Shown here in pieces: positions 51,824 to 61,138 of a stretch of 64,000 nt of DNA. Each line of letters starts with the position of its first letter. The stretch's first letter is position 1. The DNA comes from Sutcliffiella cohnii (GTDB lineage Bacteria > Bacillota > Bacilli > Bacillales > Bacillaceae_I), in the NCBI RefSeq assembly GCF_002250055.1, contig NZ_CP018866.1, positions 3,902,869 to 3,966,868 of the forward strand, given 5' to 3'. A program made the translations under genes and the position numbers. The notes beneath the pieces were generated by a model, which did no database searches, had not been told where the DNA came from, and saw nothing but the letters and a program-made list of their open reading frames with translations.

Positions 51824-54800
51824 ATGAAAATAAGACTTTTTTTACCATTTATTTTACTATTCATCTTCCCTATTTCAACTTTCGCTGAAACTATTAATAG
51901 TCAGGAAGTTGAAAAAACCACCATTCATTCACATGAAGAAGAGGATTCAAATTTTGAGAGCTCATTGAATGAAAAGGATAAAAGCGAAGCTGATGTTGAG
52001 GATGGTTCTACTCAATTTTTAGAAATCGAATCTAATGTGTTAGAAGAAGAAGCTGATATAGAGGAAGATATTACGGTAAATACTACTTCTGTTGAAAAGA
52101 TTAGCGAAGGAAATGTTACTGAAATACATACAACTATAAATGATGAAGTATCTACTAACGATACTACAAACGAAATAATAGACAATCATTTAACTAGTGA
52201 CGAAATGTATTTAATAGCGGTAAATGAAAATAGCGCCTCAAAAAAATTGGAATTATTTATTGAAGGATATGAAAAGTTTCCAAACGATAGTCGATTTGTA
52301 GATGGGATTCAAAGCAGTGCTCAATCCCTTTTAACTTGGGCTAGAAGGCAGCATAACCAGATGCAATTTTCAACAGCTATTGACCGTTATGAGCGAATCC
52401 TTCTTGCACCACAACTGAATAGCACAATTCAAAAATCAACAGAAAAGCATTTAACTTACGCTAACAATAATAAATCAGTCCCGAGTGCGGAAGATCTTTC
52501 TAGTAACGCTAGTAAACAAACAACCGTATCTGGAATATTTACGAGTTATGTAGACGCATACGAATGGTATCCGGAAGATGGTAGGTTTCAACAAGGGCTA
52601 CAATCGAGTGCGCAAAATTTATATAATTGGGCGGTAAGACAGCATGATTCCGGTAACTTTAGTACTGCAATAACCCGTTATGAAACTATATTAAGTGTTA
52701 ATGGAATTAATCAAACCCTAATAGGCAGTGTGAATTCTAGCCTTGCAGATGCAAAAATTGGGAAACGTTCCGCTAATATTATTTTAGAGTTAGCAGTCAA
52801 TGAATCTAGTGCATCTCGTAAACTAGCTTTATATGTTGAAGGTTATGGTTTCTATCCAAACGATCACCGATTTGTTGACGGGATACGATTAAGTGCCCAA
52901 CTTTTGTTAAACTGGGCAAGAGGTCAACATAATAGAGGGAATTTTGATACAGCAATTGACCGTTATAATACGATTATTCAAACTCCTGTTTTGGACGATA
53001 CATTATTAAAAACTACAGAAAAGCATATTCAATACGCGAGTACTGGAAAACTATATCCTACTGTAGAAGAATTAATTCATAATGCAGAAAATCAAGGACA
53101 AGTATCTGCTATATTTACAGGTTATTTAGATGCATTATTACATTATTCCGAAGACGAAAGAATATTAGCCGGCCTTCAAAAAAGCGCAAAAAATTTATTT
53201 GTTTGGGCTACAAAACAACATGACTTAGGAAACTATGAAACCGCAATTAATAGGTATGAACTACTATTATCGGCTTCAAATGTTAATCAAGCATTAGTTA
53301 AAGATATTCATTCCCGTTTACAAGATGCATTAATCGGTAAACGCCCTGCAAATGTAATTCTAGATTTGGCACAAAAAGAAGCTAGTGCTTCAAAGAAACT
53401 AGATTTATTTTTAGAAGGGTATATGTTCTATCCTAACAATAAAGATTTTTATAACGGAATATCTACTAGCGCAGAACTTGTATTAAACTATGCGACAAAA
53501 CAACACCAACAAGGTAGCTTCGATATTGCTATTAGTAGATACGATTTTATTATGAGCATTAAGGAAGTTTTGCAATCAATAAAAGATAGAGCTCAGTTAC
53601 AAAAACATTTTGCAGAATCAAACAAAAAAATCCCTTCTGCTTCTGAATACTTTGATCAAGCAATGTCTCAATCGACCCTAACTGTAAGGTTAAATACTTT
53701 ATTAGATGGTTATTCCATTTATAAAGAGAGCCGACAGTTAAGAGATGGTATTCACCAAACAGCAAAAGATTTATTAGCATGGGCAAGTAAGCAACACGAG
53801 AGCGGTAACTTTAGTACAGCTATGAATCGTTACGAGACTATTATCGAGTTACCAACCGTCCCAAATAATATAATAGAAGAAACTAAAGTTAAACTTCGTT
53901 ATGCTAAACAAAATAGTAAATACCCGACAGCTCAAGAAATGTATAACTATGCTAATAACCAAACGAGTGCATCTCATTTATTAACGGCTTATATTGAAGG
54001 ATACTATTTATATCCTAATGATCAAAGATTCGTTAATGGAATTAATAATAGCGCTCAGTCCTTACTTAACTGGGCAACAAACCAGCAACAAAGTGGTAAT
54101 TTCAATACAGCTATTGATCGATATGAAAGGATCCTATCTGCTCCTAGAGTGAAAACTACGATAGTACTAGAAGCAGAGGCAAAGCTCTCATATGCGAAAA
54201 ATAATAAACGCATCCCATCTGTTAATTCTTTAATTAGTGAAGCTAGTAAGAATAGTACTGTTACAGGTAGGTTTAATATTTTGTTAGATAGTTACTTTTT
54301 ATATCCTAATGACAAGAAACTTATTAGTGAACTAAATGAAAGTGCAAAATCTGTATTAGATTGGGCAACTAAACAACACCAATCTAGGAATTATACAACA
54401 GCACTCGACAGATACAATCGAATAATACAAGCATCCGCCATGGAAGTAAATCTTATTAGCGTAGCTGCTATCCAGAAAGAGTACGCAGTAAATAAAATAT
54501 TACTACCAAGAATTTTATCTATTGCTACTATTAATAGCTCAACAACACTTAAAACTGGCGCAGGTGAATCTTACAACACTATTGCTACTCTATCAAAGAA
54601 CGATTATGTTGAAGTAGTCGCTATTGAACGAAATGGTTGGTTAAAAGTTATCTACAATAATCGAACCGCATTCATAGATGGAGAAAAAGTAAGTGTTGAA
54701 TATTATAGAACAGATCAAAAAAATGGTCTGCTTGATGGCATGGTTATTGTTTTAGATCCAGGTCATGGTGGAAAAGATCCTGGTGCTAGTGCAAATGGCA

Positions 54801-55273
54801 TTGTTGAAAAAAACTTAGTACTTGATATATCATTACGTGCAAAAAAGCTTTTAGAAGACCAAGGTGCAATTGTTATAATGACTCGAGAAACAGATGTTTT
54901 CCTTGAACTTCACGAAAGAGCTGCAATCGCAAATTCATCTAATGCGGATATTTTCATTAGTGTTCATGCCAATAAGTTCAATGGAAGTGCTAATGGAATT
55001 GAATCCTTTTGGTATGGAAAGCACGAAAAAGAATCAAGTATAAAGTTAAGTAATTCGTTACAAAATGCATTAGTACAAGCAACTGGAATGAATTATCGAA
55101 GAGTAGCCGAAGGTAATTATCACGTTATACGTGAAACGAAAATACCTAGCTCTTTAATTGAAATTGGTTTTTTGGACCATCCAAATGATAGTAGTAAATT
55201 AAAGCAGGCGAAATACAAACAATTAGCAGCTGAAGGTATTTTACAAGGTATTATCAATTATTTTCTAAAATGA
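51824..55273 (+). CDS. Giant wall hydrolase: eight TPR-like repeats, SH3b and amidase
   Basis: This 1149-residue secreted protein has a signal peptide (1-21), an acidic Glu/Asp/Thr-rich linker (22-125) and eight ~95-residue repeats (about 127-895). Each repeat is collinear with the same-numbered repeat of the glucosaminidase at 42.6 kb; repeats 1-3 are nearly identical between the two. An SH3b domain (about 905-965) leads to an N-acetylmuramoyl-L-alanine amidase (Amidase_3, about 985-1149). It has the zinc His in L-D-P-G-H-G-G, the Glu in G-I-V-E-K-N, the second His in I-S-V-H-A-N and the catalytic Glu in L-I-E-I-G-F-L. It cuts the stem peptide from peptidoglycan. AAAAGGGG precedes the ATG. 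Confidence 0.94.
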   Translation: MKIRLFLPFILLFIFPISTFAETINSQEVEKTTIHSHEEEDSNFESSLNEKDKSEADVEDGSTQFLEIESNVLEEEADIEEDITVNTTSVEKISEGNVTEIHTTINDEVSTNDTTNEIIDNHLTSDEMYLIAVNENSASKKLELFIEGYEKFPNDSRFVDGIQSSAQSLLTWARRQHNQMQFSTAIDRYERILLAPQLNSTIQKSTEKHLTYANNNKSVPSAEDLSSNASKQTTVSGIFTSYVDAYEWYPEDGRFQQGLQSSAQNLYNWAVRQHDSGNFSTAITRYETILSVNGINQTLIGSVNSSLADAKIGKRSANIILELAVNESSASRKLALYVEGYGFYPNDHRFVDGIRLSAQLLLNWARGQHNRGNFDTAIDRYNTIIQTPVLDDTLLKTTEKHIQYASTGKLYPTVEELIHNAENQGQVSAIFTGYLDALLHYSEDERILAGLQKSAKNLFVWATKQHDLGNYETAINRYELLLSASNVNQALVKDIHSRLQDALIGKRPANVILDLAQKEASASKKLDLFLEGYMFYPNNKDFYNGISTSAELVLNYATKQHQQGSFDIAISRYDFIMSIKEVLQSIKDRAQLQKHFAESNKKIPSASEYFDQAMSQSTLTVRLNTLLDGYSIYKESRQLRDGIHQTAKDLLAWASKQHESGNFSTAMNRYETIIELPTVPNNIIEETKVKLRYAKQNSKYPTAQEMYNYANNQTSASHLLTAYIEGYYLYPNDQRFVNGINNSAQSLLNWATNQQQSGNFNTAIDRYERILSAPRVKTTIVLEAEAKLSYAKNNKRIPSVNSLISEASKNSTVTGRFNILLDSYFLYPNDKKLISELNESAKSVLDWATKQHQSRNYTTALDRYNRIIQASAMEVNLISVAAIQKEYAVNKILLPRILSIATINSSTTLKTGAGESYNTIATLSKNDYVEVVAIERNGWLKVIYNNRTAFIDGEKVSVEYYRTDQKNGLLDGMVIVLDPGHGGKDPGASANGIVEKNLVLDISLRAKKLLEDQGAIVIMTRETDVFLELHERAAIANSSNADIFISVHANKFNGSANGIESFWYGKHEKESSIKLSNSLQNALVQATGMNYRRVAEGNYHVIRETKIPSSLIEIGFLDHPNDSSKLKQAKYKQLAAEGILQGIINYFLK

Positions 55274-55279
55274 AATAAT

Positions 55280-55317
55280 AAAACGTATAAAGGACATTTG
55301 TCTTTATACGTTTTTTT
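55280..55317 (+). terminator. Terminator of the repeat amidase gene
   Basis: AAACGTATAAAG pairs with CTTTATACGTTT and is followed by a T-rich run on the plus strand. Confidence 0.88.
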
Positions 55318-55462
55318 ATTTCTAAAATACCCCTCCCTAAAATTACCCATATTTTCTATTTACACATATGTGAATGTTCGTTATCATGTATGAGGAATAA
55401 GTCATACAAAACTTAAAGGGAAAATGGTCTTTTATAATTTATTGAAAGAAGGAATGGTCCTA

Positions 55463-57466
55463 TTGGAAACAAACTTAAATCAACCTAGAAAATTCAGATA
55501 CGAAATTGAAGGTTTAAGAGCAGTAGCTGCTTTACTAGTAGCTGTTTACCATATTTGGTTAGGTAATGTATCAGGAGGAGTGGATGTCTTTTTTATCGTA
55601 TCAGGATTCTTAATAACTACTTCTCTATTAAAAAGAATGGAAAGATACAATAAGATAGATGTACTTGACTTTATCATTGGACTTGCAAAACGATTATTTC
55701 CAATGGCCTTTCTAGTATTATTTTCTGTTACGATTGCATGTATTATTTGGTTACCTCAAGTTCGGTGGGATCAAACGATACAAGAAATATTGGCTTCAGC
55801 TTTTTATTTTCAAAACTGGCAATTGGCCTTTAATGCCGTTGACTACTTAGCTCAAAATAACGAAGCAAGCCCTGTGCAACATTTTTGGGCATTATCCTTA
55901 CAAGGTCAATTTTATATTATATGGCCTATTGTTATATTTGGTACAGCTTACCTTGTTAAATCGATATTCAAAAAAACATTTAAACAAAGCCTAGTAATGA
56001 TGTTATTTACGGTATTTACATTATCGTTTATTTATTCAATTTATAGCACATATACTAACCAAGCTTGGGCTTACTTCAACACATTTGCAAGAGTATGGGA
56101 ATTTAGCATGGGTGGAATCGTTGCTGTACTCGCATCTCATATTGTCTTACGTAAAACATTAAGCTTTGTTTTAGGTTGGGTTGGACTTGTCGCAATTATA
56201 AGTTGTGGTATTGTTATTCAAGTTTCAACTGTATTTCCTGGGTACGCTGCACTTTGGCCGACATTAGGCGGTGTATTTATTATTTTAGCCGGCGTTAGCG
56301 GAGGTAAATACGGAGTCCACCGTATTTTAACAAGCAAACCTTTATTAAAATTTGGTAGCATATCTTATGCCTTTTATTTGTGGCATTGGCCTGTATTAAC
56401 TTTTTACTTTATTATTTCAGGAAATGAAACAGTATCAATTGCTCATGGAATTGTATTAATTCTACTATCCATGTTCTTATCCTACTTCTCTACTAAACTT
56501 ATAGAAAAGCCGGTACGTTCATTGAAAGTCCCAAATAAAAACTGGAAAACAGTATCATTAATTTTAGCCTTTATGTTGCCAGTTGTTATTTTAACAAACA
56601 CATGGTCCTTTACAGTGGAAAAACAGCACACGCAATTAGCAAGTGCAGTGATGACGGATGAATATCCTGGAGCTATGGCCCTCCTATACGATAATCAAGA
56701 CGGTATATATACAGGAGATGCACCCGTGAAGCCTTCACCAATACAAGCTAGACAAGACCTCCCTAAAGTATATGAAGATGGTTGTCACCAAAACCAAACA
56801 GACACAAATGTTATTGAATGTATATACGGTGAAACAGAGAATGCCAAATATACAGTTGCTCTTGTTGGAGGTTCTCACTCTGCTCATTGGTTATCAGCAC
56901 TTGAAGAAATAGCAATTTCCGAAAGTATAAAGATTTTAAGTTATACGAAGAGCGCTTGTCGTTTTACAACAGGCGATGATATGACTGAGTCTTGTCTTGA
57001 ATGGAATAACAATTTAATTGATACTTTAATTGATAATAAACCTGATCTAATATTCACTACAGCTGATGTAGGAAACAGAAAGAATAATGTAGTTCCAGAA
57101 GGATTTATCGAGCAATGGGAAAAACTTAATGAAGCCGGATTAAAAGTATTCGCTATTAGAGATAATCCTTGGTTTGGTTTTGATGTGCCATCCTGTGTGG
57201 AAGAAAAAGGTGAAGATTCTTTGGAGTGTACAAAGGAAAGAGAGGATGTTTTATCTTCAATAAGCGCTTGGGAGAAACTAGATAATCCACCACCTAACGT
57301 ATATTATGCTGATTTAAATGATTACATTTGTGATGACGAATACTGTAAACCTGTTATTGGAAATGTTCTTGTTTATAGAGATGCACATCATCTCACTGCA
57401 ACTTACGCGCGGACATTAGCTCCAATGCTAAAAACACCACTAATAGACGCTTTACAAAGTAAATAA
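55463..57466 (+). CDS. OatA-type membrane acyltransferase with SGNH domain
   Basis: This protein of about 667 residues has an N-terminal acyltransferase-3 domain of about ten transmembrane helices (R-Y-E-I-E-G-L-R-A-V-A-A, the conserved His in V-Y-H-I-W, D-V-F-F-I-V-S-G-F-L-I). The extracellular SGNH domain (about 440-665) has block I L-V-G-G-S-H-S-A-H-W and block V D-A-H-H-L-T. Such proteins O-acetylate peptidoglycan or exported glycans, which protects them from hydrolases. In block I the usual GDS is GGS. The TTG at 55463 (AAGGA 9 nt upstream) was chosen; an ATG at 55424 would add 13 residues. It lies beside two wall hydrolases. Confidence 0.9.
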   Translation: METNLNQPRKFRYEIEGLRAVAALLVAVYHIWLGNVSGGVDVFFIVSGFLITTSLLKRMERYNKIDVLDFIIGLAKRLFPMAFLVLFSVTIACIIWLPQVRWDQTIQEILASAFYFQNWQLAFNAVDYLAQNNEASPVQHFWALSLQGQFYIIWPIVIFGTAYLVKSIFKKTFKQSLVMMLFTVFTLSFIYSIYSTYTNQAWAYFNTFARVWEFSMGGIVAVLASHIVLRKTLSFVLGWVGLVAIISCGIVIQVSTVFPGYAALWPTLGGVFIILAGVSGGKYGVHRILTSKPLLKFGSISYAFYLWHWPVLTFYFIISGNETVSIAHGIVLILLSMFLSYFSTKLIEKPVRSLKVPNKNWKTVSLILAFMLPVVILTNTWSFTVEKQHTQLASAVMTDEYPGAMALLYDNQDGIYTGDAPVKPSPIQARQDLPKVYEDGCHQNQTDTNVIECIYGETENAKYTVALVGGSHSAHWLSALEEIAISESIKILSYTKSACRFTTGDDMTESCLEWNNNLIDTLIDNKPDLIFTTADVGNRKNNVVPEGFIEQWEKLNEAGLKVFAIRDNPWFGFDVPSCVEEKGEDSLECTKEREDVLSSISAWEKLDNPPPNVYYADLNDYICDDEYCKPVIGNVLVYRDAHHLTATYARTLAPMLKTPLIDALQSK

Positions 57467-57472
57467 CCATAT

Positions 57473-57500
57473 AAAAACGTCGTATACTTCGACGTTTTTT
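57473..57500 (+). terminator. Terminator of the acyltransferase gene
   Basis: AAAAACGTCG pairs with CGACGTTTTT and is followed by further T on the plus strand. Confidence 0.9.
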
Positions 57501-57577
57501 CTTTTGAATTCTAATTGTATATTATTTTCACTTTTCGGGTATTAATAAAGTAATAATACTACTCGAGGTGAGAATAA

Positions 57578-57763
57578 ATGTTCAAGAAAATTTTAAACTA
57601 TTTTAATTCTAGACAAGTTCCTGAATATTATGTAGATGAGGAATTTGGACTTTATCAAGAAATAGATGAAGACCTCGGTATGGAGAACGAAAACGAAGAA
57701 AATGATAGTGATATTGATGATGATATTGATGAAATATATATTGACGATGAAAATTATTTGTAA
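57578..57763 (+). CDS. Small acidic protein of unknown function
   Basis: This 61-residue protein has a basic start (MFKKILNYFNSR) and a very acidic second half (runs of Asp, Glu and Ile such as D-S-D-I-D-D-D-I-D-E). It was not recognised. Because it has a good ribosome site (GAGGTGAG) and a perfect terminator immediately after it, it is likely a real monocistronic gene. It has no signal peptide and may be a cytoplasmic acidic regulator or chaperone. Confidence 0.65.
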   Translation: MFKKILNYFNSRQVPEYYVDEEFGLYQEIDEDLGMENENEENDSDIDDDIDEIYIDDENYL

Positions 57764-57793
57764 AAAGTGTATTCCCAATGGGAATACACTTTT
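57763..57793. terminator. Bidirectional terminator
   Basis: A perfect 14-bp stem AAAAGTGTATTCCC/GGGAATACACTTTT with a 3-nt loop and T runs on both strands separates the small acidic gene from the convergent dehydrogenase gene. Confidence 0.93.
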
Positions 57794-57798
57794 TTCTT

Positions 57799-59079
57799 TT
57801 ACAATCTCCACAAATTAATGTTAGGAGGACAAGTATCTTTATTTAATTTAGCTTTAATATCTACAATAATACCTTTATCAGAGCTAAATAATTTATTATA
57901 TTCATCCCACTCTTTATCAAGGTAGAATTTATGCGGAACAGCCATAACTACCGCATCAGCTGGTTTTAATTCTTCATAATTAGTTAGATCTACTCCGTAT
58001 TCTTCTTTTGCTTCTTCAACAGATGCATATGGATCAGAAACTTGAACAGTTATTCCGTATTCTTCTAATTCACGAATTACATCAATAACTTTAGAATTTC
58101 GTAAGTCCGGCACATTTTCTTTGAAAGTTAATCCAAGAACTGTGACTGTTGAACCAAATACAGGAGATTTTTGTTGGATCATTTCTTTTACTAAAGCTGT
58201 CGCGATATACTTACCCATATTGTCGTTGATACGACGTCCAGCTAAAATTAACTCAGGACGATATCCAACCCTTTCTGATTTATGTGTTAAATAGTAAGGG
58301 TCTACACCAATACAATGACCACCAACAAGCCCAGGATTAAACTTCAGAAAATTCCATTTCGTCCCAGCAGCTTCTAATACTTCAGCCGTGTCTATATCCA
58401 TACGGTCAAACATAATAGCTAATTCATTCATTAGGGCAATATTTAAATCACGTTGTGTATTTTCGATAATTTTAGCTGCTTCTGCAACTTTTAGAGAACT
58501 AGCTTTAAATACACCAGCCTCGACGACACTTTCATATACTTCAGCTACAATTTCTAAAACTTCAGGAGTTTGTCCAGAAACAACTTTTGTAATATTTCTA
58601 AAAGTATGTTCCTTATCCCCTGGATTAATTCTTTCTGGTGAATAACCAATAAAGAAATCTTCTCCAGCTTTTAGTCCAGATTCTTGCTCTAATATTGGTA
58701 AACATACTTCCTCTGTAGCTCCAGGATAAACTGTTGATTCATAAACAACAATTGTTCCCTTCGTTAAATTAGCACCTACAGTCTTGGAAGCACCTTCTAA
58801 CGGACCAAAGTCAGGAAGCTTATTAATATTGATTGGAGTTGGGACTGCTACGATAATAAAGTCGCAGTCACGTAATCGTGATGGATCCATTGTGAAGTCT
58901 ATATCCGCAGATTTTAGCTCATCCACATCTACTTCATTAGTATAATCCTCATTATTTTTTAAAGTATTTATTCTGTGCTCATTGATATCGAATCCTACAA
59001 TATGGTGTCTTTGACCAAATGCAACCGCAACTGGTAATCCAACATACCCTAATCCTACTACACCAATTTTTCTATCCAA
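57799..59079 (-). CDS. Nucleotide-sugar dehydrogenase (UDP-HexNAc 6-dehydrogenase, TviB/WbpA type)
   Basis: This protein of about 426 residues has the NAD loop G-V-V-G-L-G-Y-V-G-L-P at the N-terminus, the middle-domain E-S-T-V-Y-P-G-A-T-E, Y-S-P-E-R-I-N-P-G-D, and the catalytic Cys in G-G-H-C-I-G-V-D-P-Y-Y-L near 255. The TviB/WbpO-type signature (Y-L-T-H-K-S near 268) favours a UDP-N-acetylhexosamine substrate over UDP-glucose, but this is not certain. It makes a uronic acid precursor for a surface polymer. The TTG at 59079 is 8 nt from AGAGG; a GTG at 59088 abuts it. A pentanucleotide repeat lies in the leader. Confidence 0.9.
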   Translation of the reverse strand: MDRKIGVVGLGYVGLPVAVAFGQRHHIVGFDINEHRINTLKNNEDYTNEVDVDELKSADIDFTMDPSRLRDCDFIIVAVPTPININKLPDFGPLEGASKTVGANLTKGTIVVYESTVYPGATEEVCLPILEQESGLKAGEDFFIGYSPERINPGDKEHTFRNITKVVSGQTPEVLEIVAEVYESVVEAGVFKASSLKVAEAAKIIENTQRDLNIALMNELAIMFDRMDIDTAEVLEAAGTKWNFLKFNPGLVGGHCIGVDPYYLTHKSERVGYRPELILAGRRINDNMGKYIATALVKEMIQQKSPVFGSTVTVLGLTFKENVPDLRNSKVIDVIRELEEYGITVQVSDPYASVEEAKEEYGVDLTNYEELKPADAVVMAVPHKFYLDKEWDEYNKLFSSDKGIIVDIKAKLNKDTCPPNINLWRL

Positions 59080-59095
59080 TTTTGTCACCTCTTAG

Positions 59096-59120
59096 TTCAA
59101 TTCAATTCAATTCAATTCAG
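59096..59120 (-). repeat. Pentanucleotide repeat in the dehydrogenase leader
   Basis: TTCAA occurs four times and is followed by TTCAG (TTGAA units on the coding strand). It ends about 5-6 nt before the ribosome site of the dehydrogenase gene. Confidence 0.8.
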
Positions 59121-59243
59121 TTGATGTTATCTTTTTATTGATGAATCACAATTATACTTTTTTTGAAAAATCTACTTCTTTTTTATGACATTCTTTACTA
59201 TATAGTTTAATTAAAAAAAATTCAATTAAAAATATACAATTTT

Positions 59244-60005
59244 CTACAAAATTCTCTTAGCTTTATGAAATAAATGTATAATAAAAATAATAATACTTTT
59301 TACTAGACCAAACCCTTCAATCTCACGATAAACTTTCCAATTTTGTTTTGCCATTTTTAGTTTATTGCTTGAGACAGAGTTAGGTCGTTCCCTATATTTA
59401 GCTAGTACTTCTTGTAATCCATGGGCTTGAAACCCTTTTTTTAATATTGTTAACCAAAGTACCCAATCTTGACGAGTACGGATGTTCTCCATTTTCAAAT
59501 TACCGACTTTTTCTTTGTCCACCATAACCGTTAGACATCCGATAACATTATCTTTAAGAAGTCGTTTATAAGAAAGTGTGTCAGGCGCTTCAACAATTGT
59601 TCCTATATCTTTCCCATCTTCATCTACTTTCATATATTTAGTGAATGAAAATGCAATGTCGTTCTCTTGCATGTGTAATAATTGCTTTTCTAATTTCTCG
59701 GGTAACCATTGGTCGTCACTGTCTAAAAAAGCTAAATATCGCCCTCTCGCGTTCTCCATAGCGGTATTTCGAGCAACAGCAGGACCACTATTCTTACTTA
59801 ATTGAACTAGTTTAATTCGCGGGTCAGAATACTGCCTAACCATTTCAACAGTCTTATCTTTAGAGCAATCATCTACAATAATCATTTCCCAATTAACGTA
59901 CGTTTGTTTAAGTACTGAATCTATTGCGTCCTTAATATACGCTTCTGAATTATAAGCAGGAGTCACGATAGAAATTAACGGATTATTATTTGTGTTACCT
60001 AGCAT
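59244..60005 (-). CDS. Family 2 glycosyltransferase
   Basis: This is a 253-residue GT-A glycosyltransferase. It has S-I-V-T-P-A-Y-N-S-E near 13-22, W-E-M-I-I-V-D-D-C-S-K-D near 38, R-N-T-A-M near 83, L-D-S-D-D-Q-W near 95 (metal site) and R-Q-D-W-x-L-W near 190. It probably uses a UDP-sugar at the inner membrane face. It lies 14 bp downstream of the GT4 gene at 60020 and is co-transcribed with it. Length and motifs resemble capsular/teichoic side-chain transferases. The sugar is unknown. Confidence 0.92.
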   Translation of the reverse strand: MLGNTNNNPLISIVTPAYNSEAYIKDAIDSVLKQTYVNWEMIIVDDCSKDKTVEMVRQYSDPRIKLVQLSKNSGPAVARNTAMENARGRYLAFLDSDDQWLPEKLEKQLLHMQENDIAFSFTKYMKVDEDGKDIGTIVEAPDTLSYKRLLKDNVIGCLTVMVDKEKVGNLKMENIRTRQDWVLWLTILKKGFQAHGLQEVLAKYRERPNSVSSNKLKMAKQNWKVYREIEGFGLVKSIIIFIIHLFHKAKRIL

Positions 60006-60019
60006 AAAGCTTTCTCCCT

Positions 60020-61138
60020 TTATGAATTTAGTGCCTGTAAAAACACCTCTTCATACTGTTTTACTATTTTTTTTGCATCAAAATGTGATGCTCGTTCGTA
60101 GCCTTTATTAATAATTTCTTCCACTTCTTCTTTTGGCTTAGATAGAATCAATAACATCTTTTCAGCCATCTCATCTGCATCTCCAACTTCACATAACTGA
60201 CCGTAAAGACCGTTATACAACACTTCGGATGGACCAGATTTACAATTAGTTGATACAACTGGTACTCCAGTTGCTAAAGCCTCAGCGATAACATGGCTAA
60301 ATCCTTCGTGTTTTGAAGATAACACGAATAAATCCGCATGCTTGAAGTAGATGTACGGATTACTTTGGAAACCGATGAAGTGTACTTTGTCGGCAATGCC
60401 TAATTCACTTGCTTGATTAGTCAATTGCTCCTTTAGAGGGCCTTCACCTAAAATAACTAATCGGCTTTTTATCTGTTCGTTTACTTTTGCAAAAGCTTGT
60501 AACAACGTTTTTTGATCCTTTTGCTCCACTAACCGTCCCGCTGTTACAATAACCTTTTCGTCCCGATTATAAAGATCCTGTACATGTGGATCCATTTTAC
60601 CTTGATCGATTCTTTTATTGATAATCTCAACGTCAATTGGGTTATATACGACTTTAATATCAGAAGGCTTTACCTTATAGCGATTTACTAAGTTTTCTTT
60701 TACACCTTCTGACAATGATACGATTTGGTTCGAAAATTTATAGGCAAATCCAAATCCTAATAGCTGAAGATTTGTTTTCCAGTCTCCACCTAAATTATCT
60801 GCCTCGCGAATAACACATTTCGCTTTTGAATTAGCTAATTTTGTTGCAAGTATTGCTATCGTATTTACTCGTGGTATCGTACTAAATACAATATCAATTT
60901 CTTCCTTTTTAATAATACGTGATAATTCAAATATAGATCGACTTAAGCGTGTTGTACTCAACTTGATAAACTGAACATCATCTTTTAGTTCGCTTTCGTA
61001 TGAGCCGTTAAAGTTAAGGGTAACTAATGTAGGCGAAAATTTAGTTCGATCTAAGTTATTAATAATATTTAATAACGTACGTGCAGCTCCACCGCCACCC
61101 ATTTGATAAATAAAAAATAAAATTTTCACTTTTTGCAT
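60020..61138 (-). CDS. Family 4 glycosyltransferase
   Basis: This is a 372-residue GT-B transferase. The N-terminal glycine loop Q-M-G-G-G-G-A-A-R-T-L binds the acceptor side. The C-terminal Rossmann domain has V-V-Y-N-P-I-D, V-T-A-G-R-L-V-E-Q-K-D, I-L-G-E-G-P-L and the E-x7-E-like motif S-S-K-H-E-G-F-S-H-V-I-A-E-A-L-A-T-G-V-P-V-V near 275-296. Such enzymes build exopolysaccharide and wall-glycan backbones. It leads a two-gene operon with the GT2 gene at 59244. The ribosome site is modest (AAAGG). Confidence 0.93.
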   Translation of the reverse strand: MQKVKILFFIYQMGGGGAARTLLNIINNLDRTKFSPTLVTLNFNGSYESELKDDVQFIKLSTTRLSRSIFELSRIIKKEEIDIVFSTIPRVNTIAILATKLANSKAKCVIREADNLGGDWKTNLQLLGFGFAYKFSNQIVSLSEGVKENLVNRYKVKPSDIKVVYNPIDVEIINKRIDQGKMDPHVQDLYNRDEKVIVTAGRLVEQKDQKTLLQAFAKVNEQIKSRLVILGEGPLKEQLTNQASELGIADKVHFIGFQSNPYIYFKHADLFVLSSKHEGFSHVIAEALATGVPVVSTNCKSGPSEVLYNGLYGQLCEVGDADEMAEKMLLILSKPKEEVEEIINKGYERASHFDAKKIVKQYEEVFLQALNS

